The notes beneath the pieces were generated by a model, which was not told the DNA's origin, ran no database searches, and saw only the letters and a list, made by a program, of their open reading frames with translations. Positions 7,097 through 13,448 of a DNA stretch of 14,803 nucleotides are shown one piece after another (the first letter of the stretch is position 1; each line of letters opens with the position of its first letter). The DNA is taken from contig JBGPKH010000166.1 of NCBI GenBank assembly GCA_041485845.1, positions 1 through 14,803 of the forward strand, written 5' to 3'. Made by a program: the position numbers and the translations under genes. The stretch is from OMOG01 sp041485845. Its GTDB lineage: Bacteria; Acidobacteriota; Terriglobia; Bryobacterales; Bryobacteraceae.

Positions 7097-7124
7097 GGCG
7101 GCCGGCGTGCAGTCCCACACTGCC

Positions 7125-7859
7125 ATGGACTCTATGACAGCCATCGCGGCGAGCGGCCTTCGCGCACGAATGGAATCGCTCGATCTGCTGGCCAACAACA
7201 TCGCCAACGCATCCACCGGGGGATACAAGGCAGACCGCGAGTTTTACAGCCTGTACGCCGCGCCGGAGGCCCTCGACTCGGACCCCGTCTCCACCATGCC
7301 GGTGATCGAACGGCCGTGGATCGATCTTTCGCAAGGAGTCGTGCACGCGACCGGCAACTCTCTGGATGTGGCCTTATCCGGCGCGGGCTTCCTCGCGGTC
7401 CAGGGGCCTTCCGGTACTCTCTACACGCGAAACGGGAGCCTGCGCCTGGCGCCCGATGGAAAGCTGGTCACCGCCGACGGCTATCCGGTGCGTGGCGTGC
7501 GCGGGGCCACCCTGCTTTTGCAAGCCTCGCGCCCCGTCGATATTTCCAAGGATGGCACGGTCCAACAGGACGGCAACGTAATCGGGCAGTTGGAGATTGC
7601 CGATTTCACCAGCACCGCCGGACTGGTCAAGCAAGGCAGCAACTATTTGCGCGTCACCGACCCGGCGGTGCGCCCTGGCGCCCCTTCGGGAACCTCGGTG
7701 GAGCAGGGCAAGCTGGAAGCCTCCAACACGGGGAGCGCGGAAGCGGCGGTGCGTCTGGTGAGCGTCATGCGCCAGTTCGAAATGTTGCAGAAGGCCGTCT
7801 CGCTGGGCGCCGAGATGAACCGGCGCGCTGTCGAGGAAGTGGCCAAGGTCGGGCCATGA
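7125..7859 (+). CDS. flgF: Flagellar basal-body rod protein FlgF
   Basis: FlgF is an axial protein of the proximal rod, exported through the flagellar gate. From the ATG at 7125 the product is 244 residues. The N-terminal axial motif SLDLLANNIANASTGGYKAD (about residues 18-37) is followed by the family core SLDVALSGAGFLAVQGPSG near residues 80-98 and YTRNGSLRLAPDGKLVTADG just after. The C-terminal axial helix contains VEQGKLEASNTGSAEAAVRL and ends VGP. An in-frame ATG at 7095 would add ten residues (MAAGVQSHTA); 7125 is chosen because family members begin close before this motif, but neither start has a good ribosome site. The gene heads the plus-strand operon; FlgG, its usual partner, follows after a repeat-filled gap. 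Assignment as FlgF rather than another rod protein relies on its position beside flgG. Confidence 0.9.
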   Translation: MDSMTAIAASGLRARMESLDLLANNIANASTGGYKADREFYSLYAAPEALDSDPVSTMPVIERPWIDLSQGVVHATGNSLDVALSGAGFLAVQGPSGTLYTRNGSLRLAPDGKLVTADGYPVRGVRGATLLLQASRPVDISKDGTVQQDGNVIGQLEIADFTSTAGLVKQGSNYLRVTDPAVRPGAPSGTSVEQGKLEASNTGSAEAAVRLVSVMRQFEMLQKAVSLGAEMNRRAVEEVAKVGP

Positions 7860-7957
7860 ACCAATGTGGGGTCATGGACTAATGTCGGGCCATGAACCCA
7901 GGCCGGGCCATGAACCCAGGCCAGGCCATAAACCCAGGTCGGGCCATGAACCAATGT
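7850..7957. repeat. 18-bp tandem repeat array between flgF and flgG (six copies)
   Basis: Six contiguous 18-bp units start at 7850, 7868, 7886, 7904, 7922 and 7940; a seventh begins at 7958 and decays after about nine bases. Units 1 and 6 are identical (cgggccatgaaccaatgt). Units 3 and 4 are identical (cgggccatgaacccaggc). Unit 2 and unit 5 are diverged copies of the two types. Unit 1 contains the flgF stop codon TGA. Because 18 is a multiple of three, the stop recurs in frame in units 3, 4 and 6 as TGA and in unit 5 as TAA; unit 2 has TGG instead. There are no distinct spacers, so this is not a CRISPR. It fills nearly the whole 118-nt flgF-flgG gap. Confidence 0.95.
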
Positions 7958-7966
7958 CGGGTATCT

Positions 7967-7972
7967 AAGGAG
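7967..7972 (+). promoter_or_regulatory. Ribosome binding site of flgG
   Basis: AAGGAG lies five bases before the flgG ATG, immediately after the tandem repeat array decays. It is one of the strongest ribosome sites in the window, so flgG can be translated independently of flgF across the repeat gap. Confidence 0.75.
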
Positions 7973-7977
7973 ATCGC

Positions 7978-8769
7978 ATGATTCGAGCACTGTACAGCGC
8001 CGCCAGCGGAATGAAGGCGGAAGAGACCAATGTCGACAACATCGCCAACAACCTGGCGAACGCCAACACGGTCGGCTACAAGACGCGCCGCGCGCAATTC
8101 CAGGACCTGATGTACCAGAGTCTGGTGCAGCCCGGAACCGCGGCCGGACAGCAGACCGTGGTGCCGACAGGGCTGCAAATCGGCCTGGGCACGCGGGCCG
8201 CTTCCAACGAGATCGTTTTCACGCAAGGGGCCTTCACGCAGACCGGCAATCCCCTCGACCTGGTCATCGAGGGGCGCGGCTTTTTCCAGGTGCGCGTGCC
8301 GTCGGGCGAGCTGGCCTACACGCGGGCGGGCCAGTTCCACACCGACAAGGACGGCAACATCGTGACGTCCGACGGCAACCCCATCGAGCCGCAAATCACC
8401 GTTCCGCGTGACGCGCAACAGGTGGCCATTGCCACCGATGGCACGGTCAGCTACACGCTCCCCAACCAGACGGCCGCCCAGCAGGCCGGACAGATCCAGC
8501 TCGCCAACTTCCAGAATCCCGCGGGCCTGAACAGCATGGGGCGCAGCCTCTATACACCGACCGACGCCTCCGGCGATCCCAACGTGGGCACGCCCGGCGG
8601 CCAGGAGGGCATGGGTTCCCTGCTGCAGGGATACGTGGAGCAGTCCAACGTGTCGATCGTGGACGAGTTCATCAACCTGATACAGGCGCAGCGCGGCTAT
8701 GAGGCCAATTCCAAAGTGGTGCAGGCCGCCGACCAGATGTATCAGCAGGTCAACAACCTTACGCGATGA
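7978..8769 (+). CDS. flgG: Flagellar distal rod protein FlgG
   Basis: FlgG forms the distal rod that passes through the P and L rings. The 263-residue product is close to the usual 260. It begins MIRALYSAASGMKAEETNVD with the axial motif NIANNLANANTVGYKTRRAQ at about residues 21-40. The core PLDLVIEGRGFFQVRVPSGE lies at about 92-111. The C-terminal axial region contains QGYVEQSNVSIVDEFINLIQ, then AQRGYEANSKVVQAADQMYQ and QVNNLTR. These are textbook FlgG signatures. The ATG has an AAGGAG site. The stop overlaps the flgA start as ATGA. Confidence 0.98.
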   Translation: MIRALYSAASGMKAEETNVDNIANNLANANTVGYKTRRAQFQDLMYQSLVQPGTAAGQQTVVPTGLQIGLGTRAASNEIVFTQGAFTQTGNPLDLVIEGRGFFQVRVPSGELAYTRAGQFHTDKDGNIVTSDGNPIEPQITVPRDAQQVAIATDGTVSYTLPNQTAAQQAGQIQLANFQNPAGLNSMGRSLYTPTDASGDPNVGTPGGQEGMGSLLQGYVEQSNVSIVDEFINLIQAQRGYEANSKVVQAADQMYQQVNNLTR

Positions 8770-9629
8770 CTCCCCTGGCTGCCTTGGCGCTTTCCGGCTG
8801 CCTCGCGGTGGGCGCCGGCGCGGATCGCATTACGGTCCGCGATTTCGCGCCGGTGTTTCCCGGCTTCGCCGCCGCCGCCCTGGACACCCCCGTGGCCTTC
8901 GCCCCGGCGCCGGGCGCCGCGCGCGTGTTTCGCGCGCCGGAGCTGCGGCGGTTGGCGCTTCGTCTCCACGCCGCCGCACCCGTCGAAGCCGAAGTGTGTT
9001 TCGAGCGTCCGGTAGCGCCGCTCAATCCCGCCCGCATGCTGGATGCGATGCGCCGCCAGTTGCCCGAAGCCGCGATTGAGATCCTGGATTACAGCCGGCT
9101 GCCCGCGCCGCAAGGAGACCTGGAATTTCCCATGAGCGGCCTGCGCCCGGCTCCCGGCGGCGGATTCTGGAGCGGAGCGGTGCGCTACGCCGGCAACCGC
9201 CGCTTCACCGTGTGGGCCAAAGTGAAGGTCCTGGTTCAGGCTCCGCGGGTGATCGCCACGGCAGATCTGAAGGCCGCTCAACCGGCCGATGGCTCCCGGT
9301 TGCGCTTCGAAATGCGCCAGGATTTTCCGGCGCCGGGGGCATTTGTAGCCTCTATCGAAGAGGCCGCGGGCCGGGTTCTCCGCCGTCCTGTCGCCGCGGG
9401 CACAGCGCTGCGCTGGCTTTGGCTGGACGACTGGAAGGACGTGGCGCGCGGCGACACCGTGCGGGTAGAAGTGTGGAGCGGCGGCGTGCGCCTGGAACTG
9501 GAAGCGGTGGCTGAGGCATCGGGTTCGGCGGGCGCGACTATTCCCGTGCGCAACCCCGAATCGAAGAAGCGCTTTCAGGCGCGCGTGGAAGGCAGGGGCA
9601 GGGTCTCGGTGGGAAAGGGAAATCTATGA
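8766..9629 (+). CDS. flgA: Flagellar P-ring assembly chaperone FlgA
   Basis: FlgA is a periplasmic chaperone needed to polymerise FlgI into the P ring. The 287-residue product is longer than E. coli FlgA (219). It has a hydrophobic N-terminus (MTPLAALALSGCLAVGAGA) that should act as an export signal, although it has no basic residue. An LSGC at residues 9-12 resembles a lipobox, so lipid anchoring cannot be excluded. The C-terminal third has the SAF/FlgA pattern: VLRRPVAAGTALRWLWLDDW, then RGDTVRVEVWSGGVRLELEA and AGATIPVRNPESKKRFQARV followed by GRGRVSVGKGNL. The start overlaps the flgG stop as ATGA, and the stop overlaps the flgH start the same way. The gene lies directly upstream of flgH and flgI, which fits. 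Confidence 0.9.
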   Translation: MTPLAALALSGCLAVGAGADRITVRDFAPVFPGFAAAALDTPVAFAPAPGAARVFRAPELRRLALRLHAAAPVEAEVCFERPVAPLNPARMLDAMRRQLPEAAIEILDYSRLPAPQGDLEFPMSGLRPAPGGGFWSGAVRYAGNRRFTVWAKVKVLVQAPRVIATADLKAAQPADGSRLRFEMRQDFPAPGAFVASIEEAAGRVLRRPVAAGTALRWLWLDDWKDVARGDTVRVEVWSGGVRLELEAVAEASGSAGATIPVRNPESKKRFQARVEGRGRVSVGKGNL

Positions 9630-10312
9630 AAAAGTTAATTGGCGCAGTCCTGCTGGCCGCAGTTGCATTCGCCGGCGGCAAGCTCAAACCCGCGTCCACG
9701 GCCTCGCCGCTGGACCGCTACGTTTCCGATGCGGAGGCCCGCTCGGCGGTGACCGCCTCCACCACGCCCGGCTCGATCTGGCTCCCCGGCTCGCGTCTCG
9801 CCGACGCGGCTCGCGACGTGCGCGCCAGCCAGGTGGACGATCTGCTCACCGTGGTGGTGGCCGAGCAGGCTTCCGCCGTCACCACCGGGACTACCAAAAC
9901 CCAGCGCACGTCGAGCGTCAAGAATTCCATCGCCAGCCTGGCCGGCGCTACCAAAGCAGCCGGGGCTCTGGCCAACCTGGCCGGCATTTCCGGCGACACA
10001 CAACTTGCCGGCCAGGGAACCACCAGCCGGGTCACGACCCTGACCACCACGCTCACCGCCCGCGTCACCCACGTGCTCCCCGGCGGGGCGCTGGTGATCG
10101 AGGCCGCCAAGGACGTACAGATCAATTCCGAGCGCCAGACCATCACCGTTCGCGGCGTGGTCCGCCCCACCGACATCGACGCCACCAACAGCGTGCAATC
10201 CAACCGCGTGGGGCAACTGGAGGTGCGGGTTAATGGCAAGGGCGCGGTGGGCGATGCTATTCGGCGGCCCTTCATCCTCTACCGTCTGCTTCTGGGGTTG
10301 CTGCCTTTCTGA
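9626..10312 (+). CDS. flgH: Flagellar L-ring protein FlgH
   Basis: FlgH forms the L ring in the outer membrane around the rod. The 228-residue product is a usual length. It has a signal peptide (MKKLIGAVLLAAVAFAGGK) and family motifs: PGSIWLPGSRLADAARDVRA then SQVDDLLTVVVAEQASAVTT near residues 70-90, RVTHVLPGGALVIEAAKDVQ near 145-165, INSERQTITVRGVVRPTDID directly after, and VQSNRVGQLEVRVNGKGAVG near the end. Enterobacterial FlgH is a lipoprotein; here the signal peptide has no lipobox and the protein has no cysteine at all, so it is probably cleaved by signal peptidase I. Its start overlaps flgA as ATGA; flgI begins two bases after its stop. Confidence 0.95.
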   Translation: MKKLIGAVLLAAVAFAGGKLKPASTASPLDRYVSDAEARSAVTASTTPGSIWLPGSRLADAARDVRASQVDDLLTVVVAEQASAVTTGTTKTQRTSSVKNSIASLAGATKAAGALANLAGISGDTQLAGQGTTSRVTTLTTTLTARVTHVLPGGALVIEAAKDVQINSERQTITVRGVVRPTDIDATNSVQSNRVGQLEVRVNGKGAVGDAIRRPFILYRLLLGLLPF

Positions 10313-10314
10313 GT

Positions 10315-11415
10315 ATGCGCACACTTCTGTTCACATTCCTGGCGGTGGCGGCGGCGACTGCGTCCGATCTACCGGCAGCGCGCCTCAAAGATCTGGTCGC
10401 CATCGAAGGCGTTCGCGAGAACCAGCTCATCGGCTACGGGCTGGTGGTCGGGCTCGCGGGGACCGGCGACCGGCGCCAGACGATGTTCTCCGCGCAAAGC
10501 CTCACCAACATGCTGGAGCGCATGGGTATCTCGGTGCCAGCCACCGCCATTCGTGTCAATAACACGGCGGCGGTGATGGTGACCGCGACCCTGCCCGCCT
10601 TCGCTCAGCCCGGCGTGCGCATCGATACCACCGAGGCGGCCATCGGCGACTGCAGCAACCTGCAGGGCGGCATCCTGGTCTTGACCTCGCTGCGCGGCGC
10701 CGATGGCCAGGTGTACGCGGTCGCGCAAGGCCCCGTGGTCACCGGCGGATTCGCCTCCGGCCGTGGCGGCGCCAGCCAGACCGTCAACCATCCCACGGTA
10801 GGCCGCTCGCCGAATGGAGCCATCATCGAGCGTGCCGCGCCCTCGATGACGCCCCGCGGCGTCGTGCGGCTGCAACTGCGCCAAGCGGATTTCACCACGT
10901 CGTCGCGCATCGTCGAGGCCGTGAACAAGAAATTCGCAGCCGCCTCCCCGGCCGCCAAAACCGAGAACGCCGGCCTGGTGAGCGTCACGATTCCCGCGGA
11001 TTACGCCTCGCGCCCCACCGAGTTCATTTCGGAGCTGGAGAACCTGACGGTCGCGTCCGATCGTCCGGCCAAGGTCATCGTCAACGAGCGCACCGGCACC
11101 ATCGTTTTGGGCAAGGACGTCCGCATCGCGCCGGTGGCCATTCTGCACGGCAACCTGAACGTCGAAATTCAGACCAGCTATGCGGTGTCGCAGCCCTCGC
11201 CGCTGTCCCCGCAGGGCACCACCGAAGTGGTGCCCCAGACCAGCGTGACCGTCAAGGAAGAAAAGGCCCGCAACGTGGTGCTAAAGCAAGGCGCGACCGT
11301 GGAGGAACTGGTGCGTGCGCTGGCGGCCATCGGTTCCACGCCGCGCGATGTCATTGCCATTCTGCAAAGCCTGCGGAGCGCAGGCGCCCTGGAAGCTGAA
11401 CTGGAGGTGATTTGA
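10315..11415 (+). CDS. flgI: Flagellar P-ring protein FlgI
   Basis: FlgI forms the P ring in the periplasm around the distal rod. The 366-residue product matches the family length. A signal peptide covers about residues 1-16 (MRTLLFTFLAVAAATA). The hallmark RLKDLVAIEGVRENQLIGYG then LVVGLAGTGD follows at about 23-52. Further conserved stretches are VMVTATLPAFAQPGVRIDTT (88-106), LRGADGQVYAVAQGPVVTGG (about 126-145), IVNERTGTIVLGKDVRIAPV and a C-terminal VEELVRALAAIGSTPRDVIA segment. The only cysteine is C113, so the intramolecular disulfide known for enterobacterial FlgI cannot form. The ATG is two bases after the flgH stop; its last codons contain the ribosome site of flgJ. Confidence 0.98.
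   Translation: MRTLLFTFLAVAAATASDLPAARLKDLVAIEGVRENQLIGYGLVVGLAGTGDRRQTMFSAQSLTNMLERMGISVPATAIRVNNTAAVMVTATLPAFAQPGVRIDTTEAAIGDCSNLQGGILVLTSLRGADGQVYAVAQGPVVTGGFASGRGGASQTVNHPTVGRSPNGAIIERAAPSMTPRGVVRLQLRQADFTTSSRIVEAVNKKFAAASPAAKTENAGLVSVTIPADYASRPTEFISELENLTVASDRPAKVIVNERTGTIVLGKDVRIAPVAILHGNLNVEIQTSYAVSQPSPLSPQGTTEVVPQTSVTVKEEKARNVVLKQGATVEELVRALAAIGSTPRDVIAILQSLRSAGALEAELEVI
11403..11411 (+). promoter_or_regulatory. Strong Shine-Dalgarno sequence of flgJ
   Basis: GGAGGTGAT, near-perfect complement of the 16S rRNA 3' end, lies inside the last flgI codons. It is six bases before the ATG at 11418. The overlapping in-frame TTG at 11412 would sit directly against it, so the ATG is the better start. 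Confidence 0.7.
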
Positions 11416-11417
11416 AG

Positions 11418-11708
11418 ATGAGCCCGATGCGTATGACTCCATCCCTGCCGGAGCCGGCCCTGGCAGACCCGCGACAAAACAAAGACCCGGCGAAGATCCG
11501 CGACGCCGCGCAGCAGTTCGAGGCGCTGTTGCTGGGTCAGATTCTGCGATCCGTGCGCGCCAGCGGCGGCTGGCTGGGATCCGGCAGCGACTCCTCGAGC
11601 GACTGCGCCACCTCGTTGGCCGAAGAGCATTTCGCGGCCATGTTGGCCCAACAGGGCGGTCTCGGCCTGGCGGACCTCATCGCCGAAGGCCTGCGGCGCG
11701 AAGGCTGA
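11418..11708 (+). CDS. flgJ: Rod-assembly protein FlgJ, N-terminal scaffold only
   Basis: FlgJ scaffolds rod assembly in the periplasm. The 96-residue product corresponds only to the N-terminal rod-binding domain: KIRDAAQQFEALLLGQILRS at about residues 24-43, SSDCATSLAEEHFAAMLAQQ at about 59-78 and GGLGLADLIAEGLRREG at the C-terminus. The peptidoglycan hydrolase domain found in the 313-residue enterobacterial FlgJ is missing, as in many bacteria outside the gammaproteobacteria, so another lytic enzyme must open the wall for the rod. It is the last gene of the plus-strand operon; its ribosome site overlaps the end of flgI. Confidence 0.9.
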   Translation: MSPMRMTPSLPEPALADPRQNKDPAKIRDAAQQFEALLLGQILRSVRASGGWLGSGSDSSSDCATSLAEEHFAAMLAQQGGLGLADLIAEGLRREG

Positions 11709-11861
11709 CGAAAGTCTAACGAGAGCTTCTCGCGGCCATCGATAGGGCGGAAATGTTCCGGAGCGCGCCTCTCCCGAACGGGTTGCCGCGCCGCATGCGG
11801 CGGACCCTGCCGGCTGCTTCCACTCCCCGTCTCCGGCGCTCGGGACCGGGCCGGGCCGCCG
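11709..11861. other. Convergent intergenic region between flgJ and murJ
   Basis: This 153-base gap separates two operons ending face to face. It holds a perfect 14-bp palindrome at 11789-11802 (cgccgcatgcggcg) and a weak five-base-pair hairpin at the flgJ side (cgagagcttctcg). Neither is followed by a run of T, so no classical terminator can be called; termination may be Rho-dependent. No gene is evident. Confidence 0.5.
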
Positions 11862-13448
11862 CTACCGGCGCAAACGCGCCAGCCGCCCCATCGCCGACGC
11901 GCACTCTTCCACGCGCAACCAGTACGTCAGGCCGAAGTATACGATCCCGTACGGCGTCAAAACCGCAGCGGCCAACAGGATCGGGTCGTGCCGTCCGATC
12001 GCCAGCTTCACCGCCCACGCCGCCGCCGCTGCCACCGCCGCCGAAGTCCAAAGCTTCACCACCAGGCTGGCCGGCAGTCCGGTGGCTCCGATCCGCCGGT
12101 TCAACGTCCGCCGCAGCAGAACAAATTCCACCCAGCCGGCCATACCCGCGGAAGCCGTCAATCCCGCCACACCCCATCGCGGATGGATCCCCAACCAGAC
12201 CGGCAGGGGGATGGCGCACAGATAGCCCAACCCCGCCGTCAGAGCCACCCGCACCACGGCAAATCGCAGCGGCGTTCGCGTGTCGCGCAGCGCATAGTAG
12301 GTGGATGAGTACAAACGGCCCAGCGTGGATGCCAGCAGCCCTACCGCCGACCCCGCCAGGATCCCCCAGACATAGCCGGAATCCTGGGACTGGAATTTTC
12401 CGGTCTGAAACAGCGCAGCCGCGATGACGTTGCCCAGCGCCAGGAATCCCATGGCCGAAGGCACAATGAAGAAGGCAATCTGCCGCAGGCCCGCATTCAG
12501 CCGCTGCCGCAGATACGCCGCCACCTGCGCTTCGTCGCCCAGCGCGCTGGACATGGCCGGCAGTTCCGCCGCCGACACCGCCATCCCGAACAGGCTCACC
12601 GGAAGCATGTACAGGGTCTGGGCGTTGAACAGCCCGGTCATCGCGCCAGTGGGCAGTTTGCTGGCCAGCAGGGTGTCCACGTAAGCGCTGATCTGCACTA
12701 CGCCGCGGCTGACGAACACCGGCGCAAAGTTCCGCGCCACCTCGCGCACGTGCGGCGACGCCCATTCGAGCCGCACCCGCAGGCGCCGTACCAGGCGCAA
12801 CACTTCCGGCACTTGCACAGCGGCCTGCAAAGCGCTGCCGGCCACCGATCCCCACGCGTACACCACCGCCAGCGAGGACTCGTCCATGCGGCCACCGAAG
12901 GCCATGAGCGCGCCGATCATGGTGACGCTCCAGATCACCGGCGCTGCGTAGGAAAGGAAAAACTTGCGGTGGCTGTTGAGGATTCCCAGGCACCACGCCG
13001 ACAACACCAGCAGACCCGCGCCGGGAAACAGAATGCGCACGATGCGAATCGTCAGTTCCCGCTTGGCGCCCTCGTAGCCCCATGCGATCACATCGATAAA
13101 CCACGGAGTGGCCAGCACGCCCGCGAGCACAATGACCGACGTAGTGAGCGCCAGCAGCGCGCCCACCGCCCCCGCTACGCGTCCCGCTTCCTCGTCGTCG
13201 CCCTCGGCCAGCAGGCGCGAATAGACCGGAATGAACGACGCCGAAAGCACCCCCTCGCCAAACAGGTTCTGCAGAAAATTAGGGATGCGGAACGCCGCGT
13301 TGAAAGCATCGGCCGGGTCCGAGCGCAGGCCGAAATAATACGAGAACACCCGCTGCCGCACCAGCCCTACCAGGCGGCTGAGCAGAATTCCCGCCCCCAC
13401 CAGAAACGCGTGCCGGCCGGTGCTCTCGCGGTGCGGGGGCTTGGCCAC
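11862..13448 (-). CDS. murJ: Lipid II flippase MurJ (MviN)
   Basis: MurJ moves the peptidoglycan precursor lipid II across the inner membrane. The 528-residue product (E. coli 511) has many hydrophobic helices along its length and the family N-terminus: LLSRLVGLVRQRVFSYYFG at about residues 22-40, then ADAFNAAFRIPNFLQNLFGE and GVLSASFIPVYSRLL. Arg25, Arg31 and Asp47 align by eye with the E. coli cavity residues R18, R24 and D39. Further typical segments are LPVSLFGMAVSAAELPAMSS and YYALRDTRTPLRFAVVRVAL. The chosen GTG shares one base with the stop of the upstream gene (TAGTG) and has GGAGAAACTGG before it. The longer open frame upstream lies inside that gene. In E. coli, mviN/murJ also neighbours flg genes. 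Confidence 0.95.
   Translation of the reverse strand: MAKPPHRESTGRHAFLVGAGILLSRLVGLVRQRVFSYYFGLRSDPADAFNAAFRIPNFLQNLFGEGVLSASFIPVYSRLLAEGDDEEAGRVAGAVGALLALTTSVIVLAGVLATPWFIDVIAWGYEGAKRELTIRIVRILFPGAGLLVLSAWCLGILNSHRKFFLSYAAPVIWSVTMIGALMAFGGRMDESSLAVVYAWGSVAGSALQAAVQVPEVLRLVRRLRVRLEWASPHVREVARNFAPVFVSRGVVQISAYVDTLLASKLPTGAMTGLFNAQTLYMLPVSLFGMAVSAAELPAMSSALGDEAQVAAYLRQRLNAGLRQIAFFIVPSAMGFLALGNVIAAALFQTGKFQSQDSGYVWGILAGSAVGLLASTLGRLYSSTYYALRDTRTPLRFAVVRVALTAGLGYLCAIPLPVWLGIHPRWGVAGLTASAGMAGWVEFVLLRRTLNRRIGATGLPASLVVKLWTSAAVAAAAAWAVKLAIGRHDPILLAAAVLTPYGIVYFGLTYWLRVEECASAMGRLARLRR

Noticed and set aside
7850..7957. Possible CRISPR array
   Set aside because: Units are contiguous 18-mers without unique spacers and no cas genes are near; it is a simple tandem repeat.
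7643..7990. Minus-strand frame with a hexapeptide repeat (WVHGPT-like) across the 18-bp array
   Set aside because: The peptide repeat is only the reverse reading of the tandem DNA repeat, and the rest of the frame is antisense to flgF with no ribosome site.
11720..11735. Hairpin after flgJ as a Rho-independent terminator
   Set aside because: The stem is only five base pairs and no T-run follows.
11716..13104. 462-codon minus-strand frame overlapping murJ
   Set aside because: Gly/Arg-rich out-of-frame shadow; the other minus frame encodes a full-length MurJ with family motifs.
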